Below are positions 47,682-56,262 of a DNA stretch of 64,000 bases, one piece after another; the stretch's first letter is position 1, and the number at the start of each line of letters is the position of its first letter. The DNA comes from an uncultured Pelagibacteraceae bacterium (GTDB lineage: Bacteria; Pseudomonadota; Alphaproteobacteria; Pelagibacterales; Pelagibacteraceae). Under the pieces are notes generated by a model. It was not told where the DNA came from. It worked only from the letters and a program-made list of their open reading frames with translations, and did no database searches. The DNA lies in assembly GCA_902542235.1 (NCBI GenBank), contig CACBTT010000004.1, positions 1 through 64,000 on the forward strand. Reading direction: 5' to 3'. Made by a program: the position numbers and the translations under genes.

Positions 47682-48368
47682 ATGAAATTTACAAATAGCC
47701 TTATTAAAGGAAAATTACTAAAAAGATATAAAAGATTTTTCGCCGATATAAAAGTAAATAACAAGATTATAACGGCACATTGTCCTAACACAGGATCTAT
47801 GCAGGGTCTCTTGGATGAAGGAAATGAAGTATTAGTGACAGAACACGATGATCCAAAAAGAAAACTAAAATTTACATTAGAAATTATTAAAGCAAAAAAA
47901 AGATACGTTGGGGTAAATACTCATAGAGCAAACAAAATCGTTAATCATGGATTAGAAAATAAATTAATATCAGAATTTAAAAATATCAAAAATATTAAAC
48001 CAGAATTTAAATTCAGTGATGATACAAGATTTGATTTTTTATGTGACAACAATTTAATAGAAGTAAAGAATGTTACATTATTTAGAGAAAATGATATTGC
48101 AGAATTTCCTGATGCTATTACATCAAGAGGAACAAAACACCTAAATATGTTAATTAAATCAATTAAAAAAGGATATAAGCCATATGTCTTATTTTTAACG
48201 CAAATTCAAAATATAAATAATTTTAGAATTGCAAAAGATATTGATCATATTTATTTTGAAAATTACAAAAAAGCAAAAAAAGCAGGAGTAAAATTTCTCG
48301 CTTATAGATGCAAACTGAGTTCTAAAGAGATAAAAATTGAAAAAAAAATTAATATTTTAGATGATTGA
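47682..48368 (+). CDS. sfsA: SfsA family DNA/RNA-nuclease-fold protein
   Basis: 228 residues. The family pattern is clear: KRYKRFFADIKVNNK, HCPNTGSMQGLLDEGNEVLV near residues 34-53, and the PD-(D/E)XK-like FDFLCDNNLIEVKNVTLFRE near 117-136. SfsA was described as a sugar-fermentation stimulator; its biochemical role remains unclear. It overlaps map by 8 bp. Confidence 0.9.
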   Translation: MKFTNSLIKGKLLKRYKRFFADIKVNNKIITAHCPNTGSMQGLLDEGNEVLVTEHDDPKRKLKFTLEIIKAKKRYVGVNTHRANKIVNHGLENKLISEFKNIKNIKPEFKFSDDTRFDFLCDNNLIEVKNVTLFRENDIAEFPDAITSRGTKHLNMLIKSIKKGYKPYVLFLTQIQNINNFRIAKDIDHIYFENYKKAKKAGVKFLAYRCKLSSKEIKIEKKINILDD

Positions 48369-49131
48369 TTATAAAGAAAAATTTGAAAAGATGAGAGTTG
48401 CTGGAAAGCTTGCATCTAAAACTTTAGACATGCTTACAGATTATATTAAACCAGGAGTATCAACAGATAAGATCGATAAATTAGGTTATGAATTTATAAA
48501 AGATAATGGTGGCTATTCAGCTCCATTATTTTATAGAGGTTTTGAAAAATCACTCTGCACATCATTAAATCATGTAGTTTGTCATGGAATACCATCAGAG
48601 AGAATTTTAGAAGATGGCGATGCGGTTAATGTTGATGTAACAGCAGTCGTTGATAATTATTATGGGGATACAAGTAGAATGTATGAAATTGGAAATGTTC
48701 CAGTTAAGGCAAAAAATTTAATCGAAGCAACCTATGGCTCATTAATGAAAGCAATATCAATTTTACAACCAGGTAAAAAACTTGGTGATATAGGATTTGA
48801 AATTCAATCTTATGTTGAAAGCAAAGGTTATTCAGTTGTAAGAGATTTTTGTGGACATGGAATAAGCAATGTATTTCATGAACCTCCCAATATTCTTCAT
48901 TATGGATCTAAAAATACCGGCAAAGAACTATTGCCTGGCATGACGTTTACTATTGAACCAATGATAAATTATGGAAAATATGACACAAAAGTTTTAAATG
49001 ATGGGTGGACAGCAGTAACTAAAGATAAATCGTTATCAGCACAATTTGAGCATACTGTTGGTATCACAGAAGATTCGTATGAAATTTTCACAGAATCTGT
49101 TAAAGGTTATACGAGGCCCCCATATAATTAA
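48361..49131 (+). CDS. map: methionine aminopeptidase, type I
   Basis: Removes N-terminal methionine from new proteins. The metal ligands of the pita-bread fold are seen in VNVDVTAVVDNYYGDTSRMY (the two aspartates), CGHGISNVFHEPPNIL (histidine), TIEPMINYG (glutamate) and QFEHTVGITEDSYEI. The 256 residues fit type Ia. It overlaps sfsA by 8 bp and shares one base with purB. Confidence 0.97.
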   Translation: MIDYKEKFEKMRVAGKLASKTLDMLTDYIKPGVSTDKIDKLGYEFIKDNGGYSAPLFYRGFEKSLCTSLNHVVCHGIPSERILEDGDAVNVDVTAVVDNYYGDTSRMYEIGNVPVKAKNLIEATYGSLMKAISILQPGKKLGDIGFEIQSYVESKGYSVVRDFCGHGISNVFHEPPNILHYGSKNTGKELLPGMTFTIEPMINYGKYDTKVLNDGWTAVTKDKSLSAQFEHTVGITEDSYEIFTESVKGYTRPPYN

Positions 49132-50423
49132 TGATATCAAGATATTCTAGAAAAGAACTTGTCAGTATTTGGTCTGAAGAAAACAAATATAAAATTTGGC
49201 TAGATGTAGAAATTGCTGCTGCTGAGGCAATGGAAAAATATAAAATTATTCCTAAAGGAGTTGCGTCATTAGTTAAAAAAAAAGGTAAAATCAAAGTCAA
49301 AAGAATTCATGATATAGAAGCAAAAGTTAAGCATGATGTAATTGCTTTTTTGACATCAATTACAGAACAAGCCGGTCTTAAAGCAAGATATCTTCATCAA
49401 GGTATGACCTCATCTGATGTTTTAGATACAACTTTAAATGTTCAATTGGTTCAATCAGGAAACATCTTATTAAGAGATATTGATAAAATTTTATCTGTTC
49501 TAAAAAAACAGGCTAAAAAATATAAATTAACTCCGTGTATTGGAAGAAGTCATGGAATTCATGCGGAACCTATTACTTTTGGACTAAAATTAGCTTCATT
49601 TTATCAAGAATTTAAAAGAAATAAATTAAGACTAAAAGATGCAATAGAAAATGTATCAACATGTGCAATTTCAGGAGCTGTTGGAACGTTTGCAAATATA
49701 AATCCTAAAGTAGAAACTTATGTTGCAAAAAAATTAAAATTGAAAGCTGAGCCCGTTTCAACTCAAATTATACCAAGAGATAGACATGCACATTATTTTG
49801 CAGTTCTTGGTATTATTGCTGGATCTGTTGAAAGAGTTGCAACAGAAATAAGGCATTTGCAAAGATCTGAAGTTTATGAATTACAAGAATACTTTTCAAA
49901 AGATCAAAAAGGCTCATCTGCTATGCCTCATAAAAAAAATCCAATATTAAGTGAAAATCTTACAGGACTTGCAAGAATGGTGAGAAGCTATGTAGTTCCA
50001 GCTTTAGAAAATATTTCTTTATGGCATGAAAGAGATATTTCTCATTCTAGTGTTGAAAGAAATATTGGTCCAGATGCAAATATAACTTTAGATTTTGCTT
50101 TAGTTAGACTGTCAGGAATTTTAGAGAAAATGATTGTTTATCCAAAAACGATGATAAAAAATTTAAACTTAACAAGAGGTCTTGTTTTTTCTCAAGAGGT
50201 AATGTTAGAACTTACTAAATCAGGTATCGCTAGAGAGAAAGCGTATAGATTGGTTCAGTCTCATGCAAAAGCTAGTTTTGCAAAAAATACAAACCTATTA
50301 ACACTTTTAAAAAGTGATAAATCAATCACTAGCAAAATAAGTGAAAAAAGATTAGATAAAATCTTTACATATGACAAACATTTAAAAAATGTAAATTATA
50401 TATTTAAAAGAGTATTCAAATAA
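49131..50423 (+). CDS. purB: adenylosuccinate lyase
   Basis: Catalyses two steps of purine synthesis (SAICAR to AICAR, and adenylosuccinate to AMP). The fumarase-superfamily signature GSSAMPHKKNPILSENLTGL is near residues 262-281, with TSSDVLDTTLNVQL near 93-106 and GRSHGIHAEPITFGLKLA near 138-155. The 430 residues are normal. One base is shared with map and with purC. Confidence 0.97.
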   Translation: MISRYSRKELVSIWSEENKYKIWLDVEIAAAEAMEKYKIIPKGVASLVKKKGKIKVKRIHDIEAKVKHDVIAFLTSITEQAGLKARYLHQGMTSSDVLDTTLNVQLVQSGNILLRDIDKILSVLKKQAKKYKLTPCIGRSHGIHAEPITFGLKLASFYQEFKRNKLRLKDAIENVSTCAISGAVGTFANINPKVETYVAKKLKLKAEPVSTQIIPRDRHAHYFAVLGIIAGSVERVATEIRHLQRSEVYELQEYFSKDQKGSSAMPHKKNPILSENLTGLARMVRSYVVPALENISLWHERDISHSSVERNIGPDANITLDFALVRLSGILEKMIVYPKTMIKNLNLTRGLVFSQEVMLELTKSGIAREKAYRLVQSHAKASFAKNTNLLTLLKSDKSITSKISEKRLDKIFTYDKHLKNVNYIFKRVFK

Positions 50424-51208
50424 TGAAAAAAGGAAAAAAATTATACGAAGGTAAAGCAAAAATAATTTTTGCAAGTAATGATAAAAAATATGTTATCCAA
50501 CATTTTAAGGATGATGCAACCGCATTTAATAATCAAAAAAAAGCAGTGATGGATGGTAAAGGAATTTTAAATAATAGGATTTCTGAACATATATTAACTC
50601 AGTTGAATAATGTTGGTATCAAAAATCATTTAGTAAAACGTTTAAATATGAGAGAACAACTCGTTCAGCATGTTGAAATTATACCTATTGAATTTATTGT
50701 AAGAAATATTGCAACTGGATCATTAACTAAAAGATTAGGCATTGAAGATGGGACAGTCTTAGATAATCCATTAATAGAGTATTGCTTAAAAGATGATGAT
50801 TTAGGAGATCCCTTAGTAAGCACTGAACACATCTTAGCTTTTAAATGGATGGAAAAAGATGAATTAAACTTAATTAATAAAGAATTAAATAGAATTAATG
50901 ACTTTCTACAAGGCATGTTTAGAGGTGTTGGAATTAAACTTGTAGATTTTAAGGTAGAATTTGGAAGATATGAAAAAAATGGAAAAAAAGAGATCATGCT
51001 CGCAGATGAAATAAGTCCAGATACCTGCAGACTATGGGATGTAAATAGTGATAAAAAATTAGATAAAGATAGATTTAGAAAAGGCCTTGGTAATCTAATT
51101 GAGGCTTATCAAGAAGTTGCAAGAAGACTAGATATACTTCATGAACAGTCAAATATTAGACCATTAAAATACACCAAACCACAAGCAGTGAAAATTAAAA
51201 AGAAGTAA
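50423..51208 (+). CDS. purC: phosphoribosylaminoimidazole-succinocarboxamide synthase
   Basis: Joins aspartate to CAIR to give SAICAR, ATP-dependent. It starts MKKGKKLYEGKAKIIFAS, and the family signatures are VEIIPIEFIVRNIATGSLTK near residues 91-110 and LVDFKVEFGR near 173-182. DEISPDTCRLWD is near 196-207. The 261 residues are slightly longer than the E. coli enzyme (237). One base is shared with both purB and purS. Confidence 0.97.
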   Translation: MKKGKKLYEGKAKIIFASNDKKYVIQHFKDDATAFNNQKKAVMDGKGILNNRISEHILTQLNNVGIKNHLVKRLNMREQLVQHVEIIPIEFIVRNIATGSLTKRLGIEDGTVLDNPLIEYCLKDDDLGDPLVSTEHILAFKWMEKDELNLINKELNRINDFLQGMFRGVGIKLVDFKVEFGRYEKNGKKEIMLADEISPDTCRLWDVNSDKKLDKDRFRKGLGNLIEAYQEVARRLDILHEQSNIRPLKYTKPQAVKIKKK

Positions 51209-51441
51209 TGAAAATTAAAGTAATTGTAACTCTAAAAAATGGAGTTTTAGATCCTCAAGGTAAGGCTATTCAACAAACTCTTAATGGAATGAACTTTGGA
51301 AATGTAGAGGATGTGAGACAAGGTAAATATTTTGAAATTGAAGTTAAAGAGAAAGATGAAAAGAAAGCAAAGTCTTTAGTAGATGATATGTGTAAAAAGC
51401 TATTGGCTAATCTTGTTATTGAGGATTACAAAATAGTTTAA
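51208..51441 (+). CDS. purS: phosphoribosylformylglycinamidine synthase, PurS subunit
   Basis: Small subunit that bridges PurL and PurQ in the three-part FGAM synthase. The 77-residue protein has VTLKNGVLDPQGKAIQQTLN near residues 7-26 and KYFEIEVKEKDEKKAKSLVD near 45-64, as in the PurS family. It shares one base with purC and lies 3 bp before purQ. Confidence 0.95.
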   Translation: MKIKVIVTLKNGVLDPQGKAIQQTLNGMNFGNVEDVRQGKYFEIEVKEKDEKKAKSLVDDMCKKLLANLVIEDYKIV

Positions 51442-51444
51442 TAA

Positions 51445-52128
51445 ATGAGATCATCAGTCATTATTTTTCCAGGATCAAATTGTGATAGAGACATGGATGT
51501 GGCTCTAAAAAAATTTGGTTTTAAGAATCAAATGGTTTGGCACAATGATCAATCTATTCCAAAATCAGATTTAATAGTATTGCCAGGTGGCTTTTCTTAC
51601 GGTGATTACTTAAGGTGTGGAAGCATTGCTTCTAAATCAAAAATTATAAAATCAGTAATTGATTTTGCTAATTCAGGGGGATTAGTTCTGGGAATTTGTA
51701 ATGGATTTCAAATCTTAACAGAAACAGGCTTACTTAATGGAATACTACAACAAAATAAGTTTCTTAATTTTATATGCTGCAATGTTTTTGTAAAAGTTAA
51801 AGATAAACAAAATAAATATTTCAAAGATTTAAAAAAAGATGTTTTAGAACTTCATATTGCCCATAATGAAGGCAATTACTTTTGTAGTGATGATGAATTA
51901 AAATCATTGGAAGATAATAATCAAATAGCTGTAACGTATTGTGGAAAAGATGGATCAGAAAATGAAACAACCAATCCAAACGGAGCTATTAAAAATATAG
52001 CTGGAATATTTAATAAAAATAAAAATGTTCTGGGAATGATGCCACATCCTGAGAGAATGATTGATAAATATTTATCAGGTGAAGATGGTTCATTATTTTT
52101 CAAAAACATCTTAGATAATTTTAAATAA
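51445..52128 (+). CDS. purQ: phosphoribosylformylglycinamidine synthase, PurQ (glutaminase) subunit
   Basis: Class I glutamine amidotransferase that feeds ammonia to PurL. The catalytic cysteine lies in LVLGICNGFQILTETGLL near residues 79-96, and the His/Glu pair is in MMPHPERM near 203-210. PGGFSYGDYLRCG is near 47-59. The 227 residues are normal. It shares one base with purL. Confidence 0.97.
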   Translation: MRSSVIIFPGSNCDRDMDVALKKFGFKNQMVWHNDQSIPKSDLIVLPGGFSYGDYLRCGSIASKSKIIKSVIDFANSGGLVLGICNGFQILTETGLLNGILQQNKFLNFICCNVFVKVKDKQNKYFKDLKKDVLELHIAHNEGNYFCSDDELKSLEDNNQIAVTYCGKDGSENETTNPNGAIKNIAGIFNKNKNVLGMMPHPERMIDKYLSGEDGSLFFKNILDNFK

Positions 52129-54320
52129 TGGAAGTCACAGAAGCAGTTGCGATAGATCACGGATTAAAAAAAGAGGAGTTTTCTAAAATATGTGAACTTC
52201 TTAAGAGAACACCTAATTTAACCGAGCTTGCGATATTTTCTGCAATGTGGAATGAACATTGCTCCTATAAGTCCTCAAGAAAACATTTAAAAAAAATGCA
52301 CACCAAAGGAAAACAGGTTATTCAAGGACCAGGGGAAAATGCTGGTGTTATTGACATTGGAGATGATGATGCAATTGTATTTAAAATTGAAAGCCACAAT
52401 CATCCCTCGTTTATTGAACCTTATCAAGGTGCAGCAACTGGAGTTGGTGGAATTATGAGGGATGTGTTCACAATGGGAGCAAGACCAATAGCAAATCTAA
52501 ATTCAATTCATTTTGGCTCACCTCAACATAAAAAAACAAGAAACTTATTAAGAGGAGTTGTTAAAGGTATTGGGGGTTATGGTAATTGTATAGGAGTTCC
52601 AACCATTGCTGGCCAAACTACTTTTGATGAATCTTACAATGGAAATATATTAGTAAATGCCATGACTCTTGGCTTAGTAAATAAAAATAAGATTTTTTAT
52701 TCAAAAGCAGCTGGATTAAATAAACCAGTAATATACGTAGGTTCAAAAACTGGAAGAGATGGAATTCATGGTGCCAGTATGGCTTCGGCAACTTTCGATG
52801 ACAAAATTGAAGAAAAAAAGCCAACGGTTCAGGTCGGAGACCCTTTCACTGAAAAATTATTACTTGAAGCTTGTCTAGAATTGATGGCTGATAATTCAAT
52901 TATTGCAATTCAAGATATGGGTGCAGCAGGATTAACATCTTCGAGTGTGGAAATGGCATCAAAAGGAAATCTTGGAATTGAATTAAATCTAAATAAAGTT
53001 CCTTGTAGAGAAGAAAAAATGACACCATACGAAATAATGTTGTCTGAAAGCCAAGAGAGAATGCTTATTGTTCTTGAAAAAGGAAAAGAAGAACACGCTA
53101 AGAAAATATTTGACAAATGGAATCTAGATTTTGCAATTATAGGTAAAACAACAAACTCGAAAAAAATAGAATTAATATTTAATAATAAAAAAGTTGCGGA
53201 AATACCGATTGATCTTCTTGCTGAAAATGCTCCAATATATGATCGTCCTTGGAAAAAAACTAAATTACCGCAAAAATTAAAATTTGATAAAGATGAATTT
53301 AAATCATTAAAATTATCAGATTGTCTAAAGAAGATTTTAAGTAATTCAAATGTTTCAGATAAAAAATGGATATGGGATCAATATGACCATACAGTAATGG
53401 GTGATACAATTCAAAAACCTGGTGGTGATGCTGGTGTTGTAAGGGTACATGGGACCAATAAAGCGGTAGCAGCATCAGTAGATTCATCCGCATTATATTG
53501 TTTCTCGCATCCATTAACTGGAGGAAAACAAATAGTTTGTGAGAGCTATAGAAATCTTATTTCGGTAGGAGCCAAACCTATTGCTATTACAAATTGTTTA
53601 AACTTCGGAAACCCAGAAAAAGAAAAAAATATGGGTGAATTTGTAGAATGTGTTGAAGGTATTACAGAAGCAAGCAAGTATCTAGATTTTCCAGTCGTAT
53701 CTGGAAATGTATCATTTTATAACGAAACAAAAGATAAAGGTATCAAACCTACGCCGACAATTGGAGGTGTTGGACTAATCCCTGACTATCAACAAATGCT
53801 TACTATGGATTTTAAAACTGAAGGAAACTTAGTATATGTAATTGGTAAAACTGATGGGCATTTAGATCAAAGTATTTTTGCAAGAGAGCTTTTAAATGAA
53901 AAAAAAGGTCCACCACCAACTGTTAATTTATTTAATGAAAAAAACATCGGTGAAACTGTATTAGATTTATCTAGAAAAAAACTTATTGTAAGTTGCCATG
54001 ATGTATCAATAGGTGGAATTTTAACAGCGGTATCAAAAATGTGTATTAAAGGAAAAAAAGGAATAAAAATTAATTCACTTAAAGGTTTAATAAATAAATA
54101 TGAATATTTCTTTGGTGAAGATCAGGCTAGATATATTGTAGAAATACCTGAAGTTAGCTTGAAGAGAGTAAAAGAGATTTTAAACAAATATTCAGTGCAT
54201 TTTGATGAATTGGGGACAGTTAATGGACAATCAATCGCATATAAAGATGATATCAATTTATCTATTGAAGAATTGGAAGATGCATATAAATATTGGTTAA
54301 AGAAGTACATGGATAGCTAA
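52128..54320 (+). CDS. purL: phosphoribosylformylglycinamidine synthase, PurL (synthetase) subunit
   Basis: 730-residue small-type PurL, which needs PurS and PurQ, both encoded just upstream. It shows the ATP-binding and signature regions WNEHCSYKSSRKHLKK near residues 42-57, FKIESHNHPSFIEPYQGAAT near 85-104, GGDAGVVRVHGTNKAVAASV, and ISVGAKPIAITNCLNFGNPE. It makes FGAM from FGAR. One base is shared with purQ and bolA. Confidence 0.98.
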   Translation: MEVTEAVAIDHGLKKEEFSKICELLKRTPNLTELAIFSAMWNEHCSYKSSRKHLKKMHTKGKQVIQGPGENAGVIDIGDDDAIVFKIESHNHPSFIEPYQGAATGVGGIMRDVFTMGARPIANLNSIHFGSPQHKKTRNLLRGVVKGIGGYGNCIGVPTIAGQTTFDESYNGNILVNAMTLGLVNKNKIFYSKAAGLNKPVIYVGSKTGRDGIHGASMASATFDDKIEEKKPTVQVGDPFTEKLLLEACLELMADNSIIAIQDMGAAGLTSSSVEMASKGNLGIELNLNKVPCREEKMTPYEIMLSESQERMLIVLEKGKEEHAKKIFDKWNLDFAIIGKTTNSKKIELIFNNKKVAEIPIDLLAENAPIYDRPWKKTKLPQKLKFDKDEFKSLKLSDCLKKILSNSNVSDKKWIWDQYDHTVMGDTIQKPGGDAGVVRVHGTNKAVAASVDSSALYCFSHPLTGGKQIVCESYRNLISVGAKPIAITNCLNFGNPEKEKNMGEFVECVEGITEASKYLDFPVVSGNVSFYNETKDKGIKPTPTIGGVGLIPDYQQMLTMDFKTEGNLVYVIGKTDGHLDQSIFARELLNEKKGPPPTVNLFNEKNIGETVLDLSRKKLIVSCHDVSIGGILTAVSKMCIKGKKGIKINSLKGLINKYEYFFGEDQARYIVEIPEVSLKRVKEILNKYSVHFDELGTVNGQSIAYKDDINLSIEELEDAYKYWLKKYMDS

Positions 54321-54550
54321 TGGCAATGGATTTAAAAGAAATTGAGAGTTTAATTAAAGATGGATTACCTGACGCAAAAGTTGAAATTCAAGATTTAGCT
54401 GGTGATGGCAATCACTATTCTGCTACAGTGACATCTTCTCTGTTTTCTGGTAAAAGTAAAATAGAACAACACAAAATGGTATATAATTCTTTAAAAGGAA
54501 AAATGGGAAACGAGTTACATGCATTAGCAATTAAAACAAAGGAAATTTAA
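54320..54550 (+). CDS. bolA: BolA-family protein
   Basis: 76 residues with the class II KH-like BolA fold: AKVEIQDLAGDGNHYSATVT near residues 19-38, the metal-binding H near 32, and KIEQHKMVYNSLKGKMGNEL near 50-69. BolA proteins pair with monothiol glutaredoxins to handle [2Fe-2S] clusters, and the next gene, starting without a spare base, is that partner. The link to the end of the purine operon is common in alphaproteobacteria. Confidence 0.93.
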   Translation: MAMDLKEIESLIKDGLPDAKVEIQDLAGDGNHYSATVTSSLFSGKSKIEQHKMVYNSLKGKMGNELHALAIKTKEI

Positions 54551-54889
54551 ATGGAACAAGATACAAATGATTTAATAAAAAGTGAAATTGAAAATAACGA
54601 TGTATGCTTATTTATGAAAGGTACACCGGATGCTCCACAATGTGGTTTTTCAATGGCAACTTCAAATATTTTAAAAGTTCTCGAAGTTAAATTTAAAGGT
54701 GTAAATGTTTTAGCAGATCAAAAGCTAAGGGAAGGCATAAAAGTATTTAGCGAATGGCCAACAATACCACAATTGTATGTCAAAAACGAATTTATTGGTG
54801 GATGTGATATTGTAAAAGAAATGTATGAGAGTGGAGAGTTAGCTAAACTTTTTGAATCAAAGGGTATAAATTTTAAACCTAAAAATTAA
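54551..54889 (+). CDS. grxD: monothiol glutaredoxin, Grx4 family
   Basis: 112 residues with the monothiol active site CGFS at residues 35-38, inside GTPDAPQCGFSMATSNIL. The GSH-binding WPTIPQLYVKNEFIGGCDIV is near 73-92. It binds a bridging [2Fe-2S] cluster, alone or with BolA encoded immediately upstream. The stop abuts the convergent rpsD stop at 54890. Confidence 0.96.
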   Translation: MEQDTNDLIKSEIENNDVCLFMKGTPDAPQCGFSMATSNILKVLEVKFKGVNVLADQKLREGIKVFSEWPTIPQLYVKNEFIGGCDIVKEMYESGELAKLFESKGINFKPKN

Positions 54890-55507
54890 TTATCTAGAAT
54901 AATATTCAATTACTAAGTTTGGCTCCATTACAACTGGATAAGGCACTTCTTCAAAAGTAGGGATTCTGACGAATTTAACTTTTTTGTTCTTTTCATCTAA
55001 TTGTAAATATTCTGGAACGTCTCTTTCTTTGTTTGCAAGAGCAATGTCAATTAAAGCAAGTTGTTTAGATTTATCTCTAATTTCAATTGTATCTTCTTCT
55101 TTAACTTGGAAGCTTGCTATATTAACTTTTTTTCCATTTACTTTAACATGACCGTGGTTAATCAATTGTCTTGATGAAAAAATAGTGTTTGATAACTTTG
55201 ATCTATAAATTACAGCATCTAATCTTCGTTCTAATAATCCAATTAAATTTTCAGCTGTATCGCCTTTTTTCATGATCGCTTTTTTATAAACATTTCTAAA
55301 CTGTCTTTCATTCATGTTTCCATAATAAGATTTTAATTTTTGTTTAGCCTGAAGTTGAATTCCATAGTCTGAAGGTTTACCAGCTTTTGTTTGTCCATGT
55401 TGTCCTGGAGGATAAGCTCTTGTATTAAAAGGACTTTTGGGTCTGCCCCATAAGTTTACTTTTAACCTTCTATCTACTTTATGTTTAGAGTTTAATCTTT
55501 TTGTCAT
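54890..55507 (-). CDS. rpsD: 30S ribosomal protein S4
   Basis: Primary 16S-binding protein that nucleates the 5' domain. It starts [20 protein letters not shown] and has the S4 domain with [20 protein letters not shown] near residues 91-110 and [15 protein letters not shown] near 115-129. It is 205 residues with no zinc cysteines. It lies apart from the alpha operon, as in many alphaproteobacteria. A hairpin covers the leader just upstream. Confidence 0.97.
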   Translation of the reverse strand: MTKRLNSKHKVDRRLKVNLWGRPKSPFNTRAYPPGQHGQTKAGKPSDYGIQLQAKQKLKSYYGNMNERQFRNVYKKAIMKKGDTAENLIGLLERRLDAVIYRSKLSNTIFSSRQLINHGHVKVNGKKVNIASFQVKEEDTIEIRDKSKQLALIDIALANKERDVPEYLQLDEKNKKVKFVRIPTFEEVPYPVVMEPNLVIEYYSR

Positions 55508-55514
55508 TAATAGG

Positions 55515-55529
55515 AGGCTTTATAAGCCT
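55515..55529 (-). promoter_or_regulatory. hairpin upstream of rpsD
   Basis: A perfect 6-bp inverted repeat, AGGCTT and AAGCCT with a 3-base loop, ending 7 bp before the rpsD ATG. It would occupy the ribosome-binding region and may be a target for S4 autoregulation, or the terminator of trmJ without a U-run. Position is seen; the role is inference. Confidence 0.4.
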
Positions 55530-55542
55530 AAGTTATGTTTTG

Positions 55543-56262
55543 TCAATCAACCTTTTCTTTGCTTAAACCAGCAAATACACTCGATAAAATACGAGTTTCT
55601 TTTTCTGAAAGATTGAGTTTATAGAAAATACTTCTTAAATTTTCCATCATGATTGGTTTTTTTTCAGGTGGGTGAAAAAAATTCTTATTCTCTAAATTGT
55701 TAATACATAAATTTAACATTTTTTGAATATCAGTTTTATTTGCACTTTTAATTTTTTTTGATTTTTCAAAAATAAATTTTTTATTTGAAATTAGTCCACT
55801 TACTATTTGTGCTACTATAATTAAACTGTGAGACAAATTTAAGGATCTAAAATTCTTATTACTTGGGATTTGCAAAGTATAATCAGCATAACTAACTTCA
55901 TTATTTGATAACCCAGATGCTTCTGATCCAAAAAGAAAACCAACTTTTTTTTTGTAATTAATCTTATTAAGATCAGCTATTGATATATGTTTAATATTTT
56001 TATTTCTAAATCTTGCAGATGTTGCAACCAATACATCCAAATTGCTTAATGATGTTTCTAAATTTTCATATACTTTTGCTTTTTTAATAACATCTTTTGC
56101 TCCAACAGAAGTTGCAATAATTTTGTCATTTGGAAATGATGGTTTGGGATTAACAACCGATAGATTGGTGAAATTAAAGTTTTTTAAAGCTCTAGCACAG
56201 GCTCCTATATTTTCCGACAACTGAGGCTTATGTAAAATGAAAGTTATATTTCTTAATGACAT
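55543..56262 (-). CDS. trmJ: TrmJ-type tRNA/rRNA 2'-O-methyltransferase (SPOUT)
   Basis: 239 residues. The SPOUT knot is seen as ITFILHKPQLSENIGACARA near residues 6-25, VGFLFGSEASGLSNNEVSYA near 107-126 and LQIPSNKNFRSLNLSHSLII near 130-149. TrmJ methylates position 32 of several tRNAs. I use the ATG at 56262, which overlaps the cimA stop as TGATG; a TTG one codon earlier is possible. The C-terminal extension (HPPEKKPIMMENLRSIFYKL) is TrmJ-like. Confidence 0.88.
   Translation of the reverse strand: MSLRNITFILHKPQLSENIGACARALKNFNFTNLSVVNPKPSFPNDKIIATSVGAKDVIKKAKVYENLETSLSNLDVLVATSARFRNKNIKHISIADLNKINYKKKVGFLFGSEASGLSNNEVSYADYTLQIPSNKNFRSLNLSHSLIIVAQIVSGLISNKKFIFEKSKKIKSANKTDIQKMLNLCINNLENKNFFHPPEKKPIMMENLRSIFYKLNLSEKETRILSSVFAGLSKEKVD

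Noticed and set aside
50423-54320. Purine riboswitch for the pur genes
   Set aside because: The pur genes overlap their upstream neighbours by single bases, leaving no leader for an aptamer; the operon start before sfsA has only 22 bp.
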